Shown here: positions 31,861 to 41,408 of the stretch, in pieces
Layout: every line of letters starts with the position of its first letter
Numbering within the stretch: the stretch's first letter is position 1
Made by a program: the position numbers and the translations under genes
Assembly (NCBI GenBank): GCA_910586835.1
Contig: CAJUJU010000002.1
Span: forward strand, 49,371-113,370
Direction: 5' to 3'
Origin: an uncultured Acetatifactor sp.
Lineage (GTDB): Bacteria > Bacillota > Clostridia > Lachnospirales > Lachnospiraceae
Length of the DNA stretch: 64,000 bases
Notes under the pieces: generated by a model
What the model saw: the letters and a program-made list of their open reading frames with translations, nothing else
What the model was told of the DNA's origin: nothing
Database searches by the model: none

Positions 31861-33342
31861 ATGAAATTCAAGACAAGGCTTCAGGTCACTTTTATTATGA
31901 TCATTGTTTTGCCCCTGGTGCTGACGGCGCTTGCGTTCTGTGGGATCGGGCTTTATCTGATGAATGTACAGAAGGGGCTGCCCATGGATAAGATCGACTA
32001 TTCCGCTGTCTCGGAGAACATGCGGGAGATTGTGGAGAGGACGGACAAGGCTTTCCTTGTGCTGCGGGATCAGGTGAAGCGGGACGCTTCCAGGCTGGCG
32101 GACGTGGAATACCTGGATCAGGTGAACTCGGAGATTGCCCGCAGGTCTACCTATATTATCGTGAGAAAGGGTAAGGAGCTTTTTTACGCCGGGAATGAGA
32201 CGGCGGCCAAAGCTATTTTTTCCAAGCTTCCGGGATACGGAGACGGCGAGTTTTCAGAGGATTCCGGCTTTTATTACGACGAGCTTGACAAGTTTGTAAA
32301 GCAGGTGGACTTTATCTTTCCGGACGGTGACGAGGGCAGCGCCTTTGTGGTGACCAAGGCCAACAATCTGATTTCCAAGCATCTTCTGGTGGATATGTTC
32401 ATTGCCATCTTCCTGATTCTTATTTTCACCGGCATCATGTTGACCAAATGGATTCACAGAGGAGTGTTTATCCCTGTCAATGAGTTGAATGTGGCCATGC
32501 GCAAAATCAAGGAGGGTAATTTTGAATATGCCCTGGAGACAGGCTTCAAGGGAGAGATCGGGGATCTGTACCGCAATTATGAGGACATGCGCCTGCGCCT
32601 GAAGGAGTCCACGGAGGAGAGCAGAGAGAGCGAGGAGCAGAACAGGGAGCTGATCAGCAACATTTCCCATGACTTAAAGACCCCCATCACCGCCATCAAG
32701 GGTTATGTGGAGGGCATAATGGACGGGGTGGCCGACACGCCGGAGAAAATAGATAAATATATCAAGACCATTTACAGCAAGGCAAACGACATGGAGCGTC
32801 TGATCAATGAGCTGACCTATTATTCCCGCATTGACAATAACCGGATTCCCTATAATTTTCACCGGATCAACGTGGCGGATTACTTTGGGGACTGTGTGGA
32901 GGAGGTGGGGATGGATCTGGAGCAGAGGGACATCCAGCTGAATTATTCCAACCTTGCAGCCCCCGACACGGTGATCATTGCGGATCCCGAACAAATGAAA
33001 AAGGTCATCAATAATATTATCAGCAACAGCGTAAAATATATGGATAAGCCCAGGGGCGTCATTGACATCCGGATTCTGGATGAGGTGGATTCCATCCGGG
33101 TGGAGATCGAGGATAACGGAAAGGGCATTGCCCAGAAGGATCTGGGGAAAATATTCGAGAGGTTTTACCGCACGGATGCATCCCGCAATTCCGCCCAGGG
33201 AGGCAGCGGCATCGGGCTTTCCATCGTGAAAAAGATCGTTGAGGATCACGGCGGATATATTTGGGCAACGGGCAGGGAAGAGGAAGGAACCTGTATGCAT
33301 TTTGTGCTGAGGAAATACATTGAATTGCAGGACGGGAAGTAG
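31861..33342 (+). CDS. Sensor histidine kinase (HAMP, HisKA, HATPase)
   Basis: A 493-residue kinase with membrane helices at about 10-34 and 175-195, an extracytoplasmic sensor region of about 140 residues between them, a HAMP domain after the second, H270 in LISNISHDLKTPITAIKGYV, the N box VINNIISNSVKYM and G boxes IEDNGKGIAQKDLG and GGSGIGLSIVKKIVEDHGG. The signal is unknown. The response regulator gene starts 17 bases downstream. It is transcribed away from vanRS. Confidence 0.94.
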   Translation: MKFKTRLQVTFIMIIVLPLVLTALAFCGIGLYLMNVQKGLPMDKIDYSAVSENMREIVERTDKAFLVLRDQVKRDASRLADVEYLDQVNSEIARRSTYIIVRKGKELFYAGNETAAKAIFSKLPGYGDGEFSEDSGFYYDELDKFVKQVDFIFPDGDEGSAFVVTKANNLISKHLLVDMFIAIFLILIFTGIMLTKWIHRGVFIPVNELNVAMRKIKEGNFEYALETGFKGEIGDLYRNYEDMRLRLKESTEESRESEEQNRELISNISHDLKTPITAIKGYVEGIMDGVADTPEKIDKYIKTIYSKANDMERLINELTYYSRIDNNRIPYNFHRINVADYFGDCVEEVGMDLEQRDIQLNYSNLAAPDTVIIADPEQMKKVINNIISNSVKYMDKPRGVIDIRILDEVDSIRVEIEDNGKGIAQKDLGKIFERFYRTDASRNSAQGGSGIGLSIVKKIVEDHGGYIWATGREEEGTCMHFVLRKYIELQDGK

Positions 33343-33358
33343 TTATAAGGAGGAAGGT

Positions 33359-34051
33359 ATGAGCAGGATTTTGATTGTTGAGGACGAGATTGCCATTGCG
33401 GATCTGGAGAAGGATTACCTGGAGCTTTCGGATTTCCAGGTGGACATCTGCAGCAACGGCGACGAGGGTCTGACCACGGCGCTGAACGGAGATTATAATC
33501 TGGTGATTCTGGATCTGATGCTGCCCGGCATGGACGGCTTTGAGGTATGCCGGAGGATCCGGCAGGAGAAGAACATTCCCATCCTGATGGTTTCCGCAAA
33601 GAAGGATGACATAGACAAGATCAGAGGGCTCGGCCTGGGCGCGGACGACTATATGACGAAGCCTTTCAGCCCCAGTGAGCTGGTGGCCAGAGTGAAGGCC
33701 CATATGGCGCGGTATGAGCGGCTGGTAGGGACGAATCAGAAGCCGCAGAATGACATTGTGGAGATTCGGGGTATCCGGATTGACAAGACGGCCCGCCGGG
33801 TTTATGTGGACGGTGTGGAGAAGACCTTTACCACAAAGGAGTTCGACCTGCTGACATTCCTGGCCGAGAATCCCAACCATGTCTACACCAAGGAAGAGCT
33901 GTTCCGGGAGATCTGGGACATGGATTCCATCGGAGACATTGCAACGGTGACGGTGCACATTAAGAAGATCCGCGAGAAGATCGAGGCGGACACCGCAAAG
34001 CCCCAATATATTGAGACGATCTGGGGAGTGGGCTACCGCTTTAAAGTTTAA
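33359..34051 (+). CDS. OmpR-family response regulator
   Basis: A 230-residue regulator with receiver D52 in LVILDLMLPGMDGFE, DDYMTKPFSPSELVARV and a C-terminal winged helix ending YIETIWGVGYRFKV. AAGGAGGAAGG lies 3-8 bases before ATG 33359. It partners the kinase encoded immediately upstream. The downstream glycolipid genes may be targets, but they have their own promoter region. Confidence 0.95.
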   Translation: MSRILIVEDEIAIADLEKDYLELSDFQVDICSNGDEGLTTALNGDYNLVILDLMLPGMDGFEVCRRIRQEKNIPILMVSAKKDDIDKIRGLGLGADDYMTKPFSPSELVARVKAHMARYERLVGTNQKPQNDIVEIRGIRIDKTARRVYVDGVEKTFTTKEFDLLTFLAENPNHVYTKEELFREIWDMDSIGDIATVTVHIKKIREKIEADTAKPQYIETIWGVGYRFKV

Positions 34052-34111
34052 GAAAGATTTTCTTTATAAATTTTTTCGTTTTTTCTCTGATTCATTTTTA
34101 GAATGCCTCGC

Positions 34112-34134
34112 TATACTTACATTGTAAACGTAAG
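34112..34134 (+). promoter_or_regulatory. Control site upstream of the glycosyltransferase operon
   Basis: A -10-like TATACT (34112-34117) runs into a dyad, CTTACATTGTAAACGTAAG (34116-34134), which contains the exact palindrome TTACATTGTAA. No good -35 is seen, so this promoter may need an activator, or the dyad may bind a repressor. Confidence 0.4.
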
Positions 34135-34151
34135 AAAGGCAAGGGCTTAAA

Positions 34152-35255
34152 ATGAACATCTTAATCCTGACAGGAAAATTCGGTATGGGGCACTGGGCGG
34201 CGTCACAGTCTCTGCGGCAGCAGCTGCTGAGAGGATTTCCCGACGCAGTCGTGGAAGTGGAGGACTTTCCCGCCTATGTGCTGCCGAATGCTTCCGAGGC
34301 AATTTATAAATTTTTTCATCTGGTTGTAACTCACGGAACTTATCTTTTTAATACCTGGTATAAACTTACGGCCATGGGGCATACCGATGCGCGTCCTCCT
34401 CTGGAGGGGCTGTTTCTGGATAAGCTGGCGGAGCTTCTGGAAAAGTATCGTCCCGATGCGGTAATTGCCACCCATCCACTGTGTGCCCAGATCATGTCCC
34501 GGCTGAAGGAAGAGGCTGCGCGGAAGGAAAACTGCTGTCTGGATATCCCGCTCTTTACCTGCATTACGGATGTTTCCTCCCACCCCGAGTGGGTAAACCG
34601 GAACACGGACTGTTATCTGGTGCCCAGCCGGGAGGTGAAGGAGAGTCTGGAGGAAAAGGGGGTGGCCCCTGCCAGGATCTTTATCACGGGAATTCCAGTG
34701 AGGGATGAATTCCGCAGACTGCCGGAGAGGAACGGAAGGCAGCACAGGGAGCTTCTGATTATGGGCGGCGGACTGGGGCTTCTGCCCTCTGAGGAAAGCT
34801 TTTATGAGGCTTTGAACAAAATTCCGGATACCCGGGTCACGATTATAACAGGGCATAATAAAAAGCTGTTCCGGCGTCTGGCGGGACGTTGGGAAAATAT
34901 AGAGGTGCTGGGCTACACGGACTGTGTCTGGGAATATATGGCAAAGGCCGATATGATTGTCACAAAGCCGGGAGGCATCACACTCTTTGAGAGCATCTAT
35001 GCACAGGTGCCCATCTACACATGGCCGCCTTCTCTCTGCCAGGAGCAGGGCAATGCCCGCTGGCTGACGGGAAAGGGTATCGGCTGGGTGGCGAGACGGG
35101 AGGACTGTGCGGAGGAAATCAGAGAAATTCTGATGGACGGGAAGCGTCTGGCACAGGCGGCAGCCCGGATGAAAATGGTAAGGCAGCAGCTGGAGGTAGA
35201 GGGAATTAACCGGCTGATGGCTGCGATTGCGGGATCGGAGGAGGCAGCGGCATGA
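34152..35255 (+). CDS. MGDG synthase/UgtP-type glycosyltransferase
   Basis: A 367-residue family-28 glycosyltransferase. The N-terminal GKFGMGHWAASQSL matches the G-x-G-H-x-x-A motif of monogalactosyl- and diglucosyl-diacylglycerol synthases, and the C-terminal MIVTKPGGITLFESI is the nucleotide-sugar site. It probably adds a hexose to diacylglycerol at the inner membrane face to make glycolipids or lipoteichoic acid anchors. The next gene overlaps its stop codon (ATGA). Confidence 0.87.
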   Translation: MNILILTGKFGMGHWAASQSLRQQLLRGFPDAVVEVEDFPAYVLPNASEAIYKFFHLVVTHGTYLFNTWYKLTAMGHTDARPPLEGLFLDKLAELLEKYRPDAVIATHPLCAQIMSRLKEEAARKENCCLDIPLFTCITDVSSHPEWVNRNTDCYLVPSREVKESLEEKGVAPARIFITGIPVRDEFRRLPERNGRQHRELLIMGGGLGLLPSEESFYEALNKIPDTRVTIITGHNKKLFRRLAGRWENIEVLGYTDCVWEYMAKADMIVTKPGGITLFESIYAQVPIYTWPPSLCQEQGNARWLTGKGIGWVARREDCAEEIREILMDGKRLAQAAARMKMVRQQLEVEGINRLMAAIAGSEEAAA

Positions 35256-36358
35256 TACAGAATAAGAAAAATATACTGGGGATATTGCTTCTGATGGTGC
35301 TTATGGCAGTGACAGGAAGTATTTTGCTGAAGGGACAGACAATGAGTGTGCTGTGGGCAAATCTGAGGCATCTGAATCCATGGCTGCTTCTGCCCGGGCT
35401 GGGGATGATGTTCGGTTATGTGGGGTGCGAGGCGCTGTGTACCTGGCAGATCTTGAGACGGCTGGGGCATCAGGTTCCCTGGAGCCGCTGTCTGGGCTAT
35501 TCCTTTGTGGGATTTTACGTCAGCTCCATCACTCCTTCCGCAACGGGAGGACAGCCGGCGCAGATTTATTATATGAATAAGGATGAGATTCCGGTGGCCC
35601 ACGGAGCGCTGAACATGATGCTGATTGCCTCCTGCTATCAGGTGGCCGCGCTGATCTGGGGCGTGGGAGCATGGCTGTTTCTTCCCTCTGTCCGCGGGGC
35701 TCTGGGCAGCGGACTGGGACTGCTGCTCGCCTACGGCGCGGGCATGATGCTTCTGCTGACATTCGGCATGATGATGTTCATGTTTCTGCCGGGGCCTTCC
35801 CGGAAAATCTGCGGCGGGGTTCTCCGGTTCCTGACCGGGGTTCGCATTCTGCGGGATCCGAAGACGGCGGAGGGCAGGCTGGAAAAGATGCTGACGGAGT
35901 ACCGGTCCGGGGCGGAGTGTGTGAAGCGCAATCCGGGCCTGACCGTGAGAGTGCTGCTTCTGTGCCTGGTGCAGCAGGGCCTGCTGTTCTCCGTGCCCTG
36001 GACGGTATATCTGGCGTTTGGACTGGAGGGAACGAGCTGGGTGCAGGTGGCGGGGCTTCAGGCATTGCTGACGCTGGCGGTGTGCAACCTGCCGCTGCCG
36101 GGAGCGGTAGGACCTGCGGAGGGCGGTTTCGTGAAGGCCTTTACGATTGTATTCGGAGCGGAGCTGGTAACTCCTGCCATGCTGGTATCCAGAGGCATCA
36201 GCTTCTACACCTTCCTGTTCGTCAGCTTCGGAGTGACAATCGCCGTTCATCTGCGCACCCGCAGGCAGGGCAGAACCAGGGCGCTGCGGGAGATCACCCT
36301 GGGCCGCCGGGGACAGCCGCGGGTGAGGGCGGTGGAAAAGTATCTGAATACCCGTTGA
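35252..36358 (+). CDS. Flippase-like / lysylphosphatidylglycerol synthase transmembrane family protein
   Basis: A 368-residue protein with about eight membrane helices and the UPF0104/MprF-flippase pattern FVGFYVSSITPSATGGQPAQ and LPLPGAVGPAEGGFVKAF. The soluble synthetase domain of MprF is missing. Such proteins are thought to move lipids across the membrane. Coupling to the glycolipid synthase gene suggests that it flips the glycolipid made by that enzyme; this is inference. Confidence 0.87.
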   Translation: MIQNKKNILGILLLMVLMAVTGSILLKGQTMSVLWANLRHLNPWLLLPGLGMMFGYVGCEALCTWQILRRLGHQVPWSRCLGYSFVGFYVSSITPSATGGQPAQIYYMNKDEIPVAHGALNMMLIASCYQVAALIWGVGAWLFLPSVRGALGSGLGLLLAYGAGMMLLLTFGMMMFMFLPGPSRKICGGVLRFLTGVRILRDPKTAEGRLEKMLTEYRSGAECVKRNPGLTVRVLLLCLVQQGLLFSVPWTVYLAFGLEGTSWVQVAGLQALLTLAVCNLPLPGAVGPAEGGFVKAFTIVFGAELVTPAMLVSRGISFYTFLFVSFGVTIAVHLRTRRQGRTRALREITLGRRGQPRVRAVEKYLNTR

Positions 36359-36368
36359 CTTCCGGATT

Positions 36369-36408
36369 GTTTTATGAAAAAATAAGAAGAAACCTGGTTT
36401 CATAAAAC
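36369..36408. other. AT-rich perfect inverted repeat
   Basis: GTTTTATGAAA (36369-36379) and TTTCATAAAAC (36398-36408) are exact inverted arms of 11 bases with an 18-base loop, between the flippase-like gene and the rRNA methyltransferase gene. It is too AT-rich for a classic terminator and could be an operator or weak terminator. Confidence 0.45.
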
Positions 36409-36432
36409 GCGGAAAAGAGAGGGCGGACAGGG

Positions 36433-37809
36433 ATGCTTCCGGAGGCTTTTCTTAAGAGAATGGAAGGAATGCTGGGGGAGGAATACGAAGCCTTCCTCAA
36501 AACCTTTGAGGAGGACAGATATCAGGCGCTTCGGCTGAACGGACTGAAGCGGAACGAGAACGGAAAAAGTGCCGCGGAGGTGTACGGTGCGCGGGAGGGC
36601 GGGACGGCTGTCACATGCTTTGGCAGCCTGACGGCTGTGCCCTGGGCGGAAAACGGATATTATTATGAGCCTGCCGACCGGCCGGGAAAGCATCCCTGCC
36701 ATGAGGCCGGGCTCTATTATATTCAGGAGCCCAGCGCCATGCTGCCTGCGGAGCTTCTGGCTGCGGGGCCCGGAGACCGGGTGCTGGATCTGTGCGCGGC
36801 CCCCGGGGGCAAGAGCACGCAGCTGGCCGCCAAGCTGAAGGGCAGGGGGCTTCTGCTGTGCAATGAGATTCATCCCGGCAGGGCAAAGATCCTGTCGGAA
36901 AACATAGAGCGGATGGGAATCCGAAACGCCTGTGTCACCAATGAGACGCCGGAGCGTCTGGCGGAGAGGCTGCCGGGGTATTTTAACAGGATTCTTGTGG
37001 ATGCGCCCTGCTCCGGGGAGGGGATGTTCCGCAAGAACGAGGCCGCCTGTCAGGAGTGGAGTCCGGAAAATGTGCGGCTCTGCGCGGAGAGGCAGGATGA
37101 AATTCTGGACTGTGCCGCCGGGATGCTTCAGCCGGGGGGCAGGCTGGTCTATTCTACCTGTACCTTTTCCCGGGAGGAGAACGAGGGAAGCATTGAGCGC
37201 TTTCTGGCACGGCACGGAGCCTTTCGGCTGGCGTCTGAGGGCATGCGGCGCCTCTGGCCTCACAAGGTAAAGGGAGAGGGGCATTTTGCGGCGATTCTGG
37301 AAAAGGAAGGCAGTGTGCCGGAGGGATGGAGGGACAGCCTTCCGGGCGGAGGAAAAGGAGCTTCGGGGAAAGAGCCGGGCGAATTTACCGCCTTCTGCGA
37401 GGAAAATCTGAGTGAGGCATGTGCTCAGGGCCTTCGGGGGCAAGGGGAACCGCAGGGAAGCTTCCGTTATCTCTGTTTTGGGGACAATCTGTATCTTGTC
37501 CCTGATGCCATGCCGGAGCTTGCGGGCCTGAAGGTTCTCAGGCCCGGACTTCATCTGGGAGTACTGAAAAAGAACCGCTTTGAGCCATCTCACGCGCTGG
37601 CTCTGGCACTTTCCCCCATGGAGGTGCTGCATGTTCGGAACCTGAGCCGGGAGAACCCCGCCGTCATGGCATATCTGGGGGGCCAGACCTTCCAGGCGGA
37701 GGGGGAGAAGGGCTGGTACCTGATCTGTATGGACGGTTTTTCCCTTGGCTGGGGGAAGCTGGCGGGCGGAATCATGAAGAATCATTATCCCAGGGGACTC
37801 AGAATCTGA
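36433..37809 (+). CDS. RsmF-like 16S rRNA (cytosine-C5) methyltransferase
   Basis: A 458-residue NOL1/NOP2/Sun-family enzyme. The SAM site is VLDLCAAPGGKSTQLAAKL, the catalytic cysteines are in DAPCSGEGMF and STCTFSREENE. The C-terminal 150 residues form the PUA-like domain found in RsmF/YebU proteins (LGVLKKNRFEPSHALALAL). It methylates rRNA using SAM; the exact base cannot be fixed by sequence. A pseudouridine synthase gene follows 50 bases downstream. Confidence 0.9.
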   Translation: MLPEAFLKRMEGMLGEEYEAFLKTFEEDRYQALRLNGLKRNENGKSAAEVYGAREGGTAVTCFGSLTAVPWAENGYYYEPADRPGKHPCHEAGLYYIQEPSAMLPAELLAAGPGDRVLDLCAAPGGKSTQLAAKLKGRGLLLCNEIHPGRAKILSENIERMGIRNACVTNETPERLAERLPGYFNRILVDAPCSGEGMFRKNEAACQEWSPENVRLCAERQDEILDCAAGMLQPGGRLVYSTCTFSREENEGSIERFLARHGAFRLASEGMRRLWPHKVKGEGHFAAILEKEGSVPEGWRDSLPGGGKGASGKEPGEFTAFCEENLSEACAQGLRGQGEPQGSFRYLCFGDNLYLVPDAMPELAGLKVLRPGLHLGVLKKNRFEPSHALALALSPMEVLHVRNLSRENPAVMAYLGGQTFQAEGEKGWYLICMDGFSLGWGKLAGGIMKNHYPRGLRI

Positions 37810-37859
37810 CAGATTATTGCGGGAAAAGAAAGACCAAAGCCTAAGGAGCGGGAAGGCAG

Positions 37860-38612
37860 ATGAAGACGGAAATCATATATGAGGACGGAGAACTGCTGGT
37901 AGTTTGGAAGCCGGCGGGACTTGCCACACAGACGGCCAAAACGGAGCAGGCCGACGTGGTCAGTGAACTGAAAAACTATCTCGCCAGGACTGCGCCGGGA
38001 AAGGGTGCGCCATATCTGGGGATCATCCACCGGCTGGATCAGCCTGTGGAGGGAATGCTTGTCTTTGCAAAAAAGCGCAGTGCCGCTGCGGCGCTGACGG
38101 CACAGCTGGGCGGGCAGGGGAATGCCGGCCTGATGAATAAACAATATTATGCCGTGCTCTGTGGAAAACCTGCCTCGGAAGAGGGGGAGCTTGTGGATTA
38201 CCTGCGGAAGGGAACAGACGGCAGAGCGCAGATAGCGGGAAAGGGGCCCGGGCGCCCGAAGGAGACAGCATGGAAGCCCGCAATCTTAAGCTACAGGGTT
38301 CTTCAGACAGTTGGGGCATCCTCCGGGGATGAGCTTTCCCTGGCAGATATCCGCATCGGAACAGGCAGATTCCATCAAATTCGCGCTCAGATGGCCAATG
38401 CGGGAGTGCCGCTTCTGGGGGATGCAAAATACGGCGATGAGCGGACGGGGGCCGCAGCGCAGCGGCTGGGTGTCAGAACCGTTGCGCTCTGCGCTTACAG
38501 GCTGGAACTTGTACATCCTGTCAGCGGGAAGCGGCTGCATTTTGAAAAAATGCCCCAGACCCGGGGATTTTCCTTTTTTTCATTGTCCGGGGAACAGGAC
38601 AGATTCCAGTAA
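37860..38612 (+). CDS. RluA-family pseudouridine synthase
   Basis: A 250-residue RNA pseudouridine synthase. The catalytic aspartate is in GIIHRLDQPVEGMLVFAK, and GRFHQIRAQMANAGVPLLGD is the second family motif. There is no S4 domain, so it is a short RluA-type enzyme acting on rRNA or tRNA. AAGGAGCGGGAAGG precedes ATG 37860. It is probably co-transcribed with the rRNA methyltransferase. Confidence 0.93.
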   Translation: MKTEIIYEDGELLVVWKPAGLATQTAKTEQADVVSELKNYLARTAPGKGAPYLGIIHRLDQPVEGMLVFAKKRSAAAALTAQLGGQGNAGLMNKQYYAVLCGKPASEEGELVDYLRKGTDGRAQIAGKGPGRPKETAWKPAILSYRVLQTVGASSGDELSLADIRIGTGRFHQIRAQMANAGVPLLGDAKYGDERTGAAAQRLGVRTVALCAYRLELVHPVSGKRLHFEKMPQTRGFSFFSLSGEQDRFQ

Positions 38613-38659
38613 ATATTTCTTTGGAAATGAGCCATACTAAGACCGGGAGGTTTGAGAGT

Positions 38660-39730
38660 ATGGCGGATAAATTGAAAGCAAACAGACCTTTAATGCTGCT
38701 CCTTCTGACGGGAGCAGTTTATTTATTTCTGAAGATTATTGTGCCCCTCACGGCGCCTGTTCTTCTTGCAATGCTCTTTGTGACGATCTTCGGACCCTTT
38801 CTCCAGAAGCTGCAGAAAAAACTGAAAATTCATCGCCAGGTGGGGGCGGTATTTCTGTTCCTGATCGCCTGTATTCTGCTGGGCTTGCTGGTCTGGGTTC
38901 TTTTTTCCTGGATTGTAGGAAGTCTGCCGGGTTGGCTTTCGGGACTGGATTCCCTGGAGAGAGATCTCTTTGACGTGGTGCACCGGATCTGTGTCACCGT
39001 GGGAAAGACCATTAAAATAGACGAGGAATATCTGGAAAATACCATACTTACCAGCATTGGGCAGGGACTGGACTGGTTCCGGCTTGAGTTTGTCCCCGGA
39101 ATGCTGTCTCAGTCTCTGGAGATTATCCGGGCGGCTGCGTCCTTCGGCGGTTTCCTGGTCAGCTTTCTCATCGCCACCGTGCTGTTGGCAAAGGATTACG
39201 ATGATATTATGAACAGGATGCTGGATCGGGAGGAGTATCACATGCTTCTGGAGATCATCTGCGGCATTATCCGGTATATCGCCACCTATATTAAGGCGCA
39301 GATTATCATTATGAGCATGATCGGGGGGCTGTCGGCGGTGGTGTTGGGACTCTGCGGGGTGCGCCATGGCGTACTCTGGGGCCTGCTGGCGGGAGTTCTG
39401 GATGCGCTGCCCTTTATCGGCACGGGAATTGTGCTGGTTCCGCTGGGCATACAGCAGTTCTTTCTGGGACAGTATGTCAAGGCGGTGTTCTGCGTGCTGC
39501 TGTATGTGGCCTGCATTTTTATCCGGGAGCTGGTGGAACCGAAACTGATTGGGAGAAGGGTGGGGGTATCGCCCATCGCTATTCTTCTGTCTATCTATGC
39601 AGGGATTAAACTGTTTGGGCTCTGGGGTATTATAGGGGGGCCGCTGGGATTTATCATGATCTATGAAGCAAGCTTAAGCCTGGAAAGGAGAAAAGAGTTT
39701 GACGGGAGGGAGAGAGTGGACTATCATTAA
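38660..39730 (+). CDS. AI-2E family transporter
   Basis: A 356-residue membrane protein of the AI-2E/PerM family with about eight helices. Diagnostic parts are LLWPLLAGVLDALPFIG-like sequence (here GLLAGVLDALPFIGTGIVLV) and VEPKLIGRRVGVSPIAILLS near the end. Despite the name, many members are Na+/H+ antiporters or have unknown roles. ATG 38660 is chosen for GGGAGG 9 bases upstream; an in-frame ATG at 38621 would overlap the end of the previous gene's 3' region. Confidence 0.9.
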   Translation: MADKLKANRPLMLLLLTGAVYLFLKIIVPLTAPVLLAMLFVTIFGPFLQKLQKKLKIHRQVGAVFLFLIACILLGLLVWVLFSWIVGSLPGWLSGLDSLERDLFDVVHRICVTVGKTIKIDEEYLENTILTSIGQGLDWFRLEFVPGMLSQSLEIIRAAASFGGFLVSFLIATVLLAKDYDDIMNRMLDREEYHMLLEIICGIIRYIATYIKAQIIIMSMIGGLSAVVLGLCGVRHGVLWGLLAGVLDALPFIGTGIVLVPLGIQQFFLGQYVKAVFCVLLYVACIFIRELVEPKLIGRRVGVSPIAILLSIYAGIKLFGLWGIIGGPLGFIMIYEASLSLERRKEFDGRERVDYH

Positions 39731-39762
39731 AGAAAAGTAGATTTGTGTCCGGGAGGTAGTCC

Positions 39763-41400
39763 ATGTTTATATATACACAAAGGAAAAAAAGCCGAGGCCA
39801 ACAAAGAAGCGCCGGGGAGAAAATACAGTATTTTGCGGGGATACTTCTGGATTACGGTGTTCAGGTTTATCTGATCTGTATGCTGCTTCTTTTTCCTCTC
39901 TATTTTCAGGACGGATACGCACACATCGGCACGGACAAGGCTGTTTTTTTTATCCGGGCTGGGGTGACGGCCGCAAAGGTGCTGGCAGCTCCCACAGTGC
40001 TTTATCTGGCTGCGGGACTTATGGTCTTTTTGAAACAAAAGAAAAGGAAGCTGTGGGAGCCTGATACGCTGAAAAGATGGTTTTCGGCAGCGGATCTTTT
40101 TGCCCTGTTGTACGGCGCGGCGCTGGTGGTTTCCTATGGCTGCTCAAATTACAGAGAAGGTGCGCTTTGGGGGGCGGAGGGCTGGTATATGGGGCTGCTT
40201 CCGCAGCTTCTGCTGCTGATGGCGTATTTTCTGGTGTCCCGGTTCTGGAAGCCGCGGAAATGGGTGCCCGGATTGATGCTGGGCGTGTCGGTGGCGGTTT
40301 TTTTGTTCGGGTGTATCAACCGTTTCGGGATCTATCCCGTGGAGATGGCGTTCTCCGGCCCGGAGTTTATCTCCACCGTAGGCAATATTAACTGGTACTG
40401 CGGATATGCGGTGTCGGTGTTTTTTTTCGGTGTTGTGATGTTTTGGCTGCAGCGGGAGCAAAAGACCTGGCAGAAAGTGCTTTTAATGGGCTATTTGCTG
40501 ATTGGGTTTACATCGCTGGTGATTCAGGGAAGCCAGAGCGGCCTGATGACCCTGGCGGTGGTTCTGCTGGTGCTGTTTCGTATGTCGGCAGAGGATCCTG
40601 CAAGGATGGGTGCTTTCTGGCAGGGGATGGCTCTGCTTTGGGGGGGCTGCCTTATCATATCGGTTGTCAGGCGGCTTGCGCCGGAGAAGATGACTTATAC
40701 GGACGGGCTGATCGACCGGCTTACGCTGGGCTGGATACCTGTGGTGATGATGGCGGTTTCGGTACTGGTTCTGCTGCTTCTCTGGCGGGACGGGCACAGG
40801 GGAGTCCGAAGAGACCGGCTGTTTCGCCTGCTGACGGGAATGGCAGTGTGGGGAAGTCTTGGGGTACTGCTTCTGGGGCTGCTTCTGGCCGTATTGAACA
40901 CGCTGCGCCCGGGGATTCTGGGATCGCTTTCGGAGCTTGGTGTGTTTACCCTGGACGAAAACTGGGGGAGCGCCAGAGGGGCTACCTGGGCGGCGGGAGT
41001 CAGGTGCTTTGCGGAGCAGGATTTATTACATAAGCTTGTGGGCGTGGGGCCTGACTGTATGCCGGAATTTATCTATAAGGGAGCCAGCCTGGGACTGGCG
41101 GAGTTTGTGGAGCGGATGTTTTATTACCGCCTCACAAATGCTCATAACGAGTGGCTGACGGTTCTGGTGGATACGGGGCTTCTGGGCCTTGCAGGCTTTG
41201 GCGGAATGATGGTCTGTGGGATACGGGGGCTGATAAAAAAAGGATGCGGGAATCCTTATGCCATTGCCTGCGGGTTCTGTCTGTTGGGCTACACGGTGAA
41301 CAACAGTTTCAGCTTCCAGCAGCTTCTGAGTACCGGAACGGTATTTGTGGTATTCGGCATGGGAGAGGCTTTTCGGCGGCGGGGGGACGCTGAAAGCTGA
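39763..41400 (+). CDS. O-antigen ligase-like (Wzy/WaaL family) membrane protein
   Basis: A 545-residue protein with about 12 membrane helices. The large loop motif NAHNEWLTVLVDTGLLGLAG is the H-N-x-x-L-x-x-x-x-x-G-L-x-G signature of O-antigen ligase/polymerase proteins, and VGNINWYCGYAV is another family feature. In Gram-positive bacteria such proteins attach or polymerise surface glycans. The substrate is unknown. It is the last gene of a plus-strand run and meets the ABC permease gene head-on with an 8-base gap. Confidence 0.83.
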   Translation: MFIYTQRKKSRGQQRSAGEKIQYFAGILLDYGVQVYLICMLLLFPLYFQDGYAHIGTDKAVFFIRAGVTAAKVLAAPTVLYLAAGLMVFLKQKKRKLWEPDTLKRWFSAADLFALLYGAALVVSYGCSNYREGALWGAEGWYMGLLPQLLLLMAYFLVSRFWKPRKWVPGLMLGVSVAVFLFGCINRFGIYPVEMAFSGPEFISTVGNINWYCGYAVSVFFFGVVMFWLQREQKTWQKVLLMGYLLIGFTSLVIQGSQSGLMTLAVVLLVLFRMSAEDPARMGAFWQGMALLWGGCLIISVVRRLAPEKMTYTDGLIDRLTLGWIPVVMMAVSVLVLLLLWRDGHRGVRRDRLFRLLTGMAVWGSLGVLLLGLLLAVLNTLRPGILGSLSELGVFTLDENWGSARGATWAAGVRCFAEQDLLHKLVGVGPDCMPEFIYKGASLGLAEFVERMFYYRLTNAHNEWLTVLVDTGLLGLAGFGGMMVCGIRGLIKKGCGNPYAIACGFCLLGYTVNNSFSFQQLLSTGTVFVVFGMGEAFRRRGDAES

Positions 41401-41408
41401 AATTTTTA

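Noticed and set aside
38660..39730. Link between the AI-2E family transporter and luxS as an autoinducer-2 system
   Set aside because: The family name is historical, members often have other roles, and the gene lies 24 kb from luxS with no shared control site.
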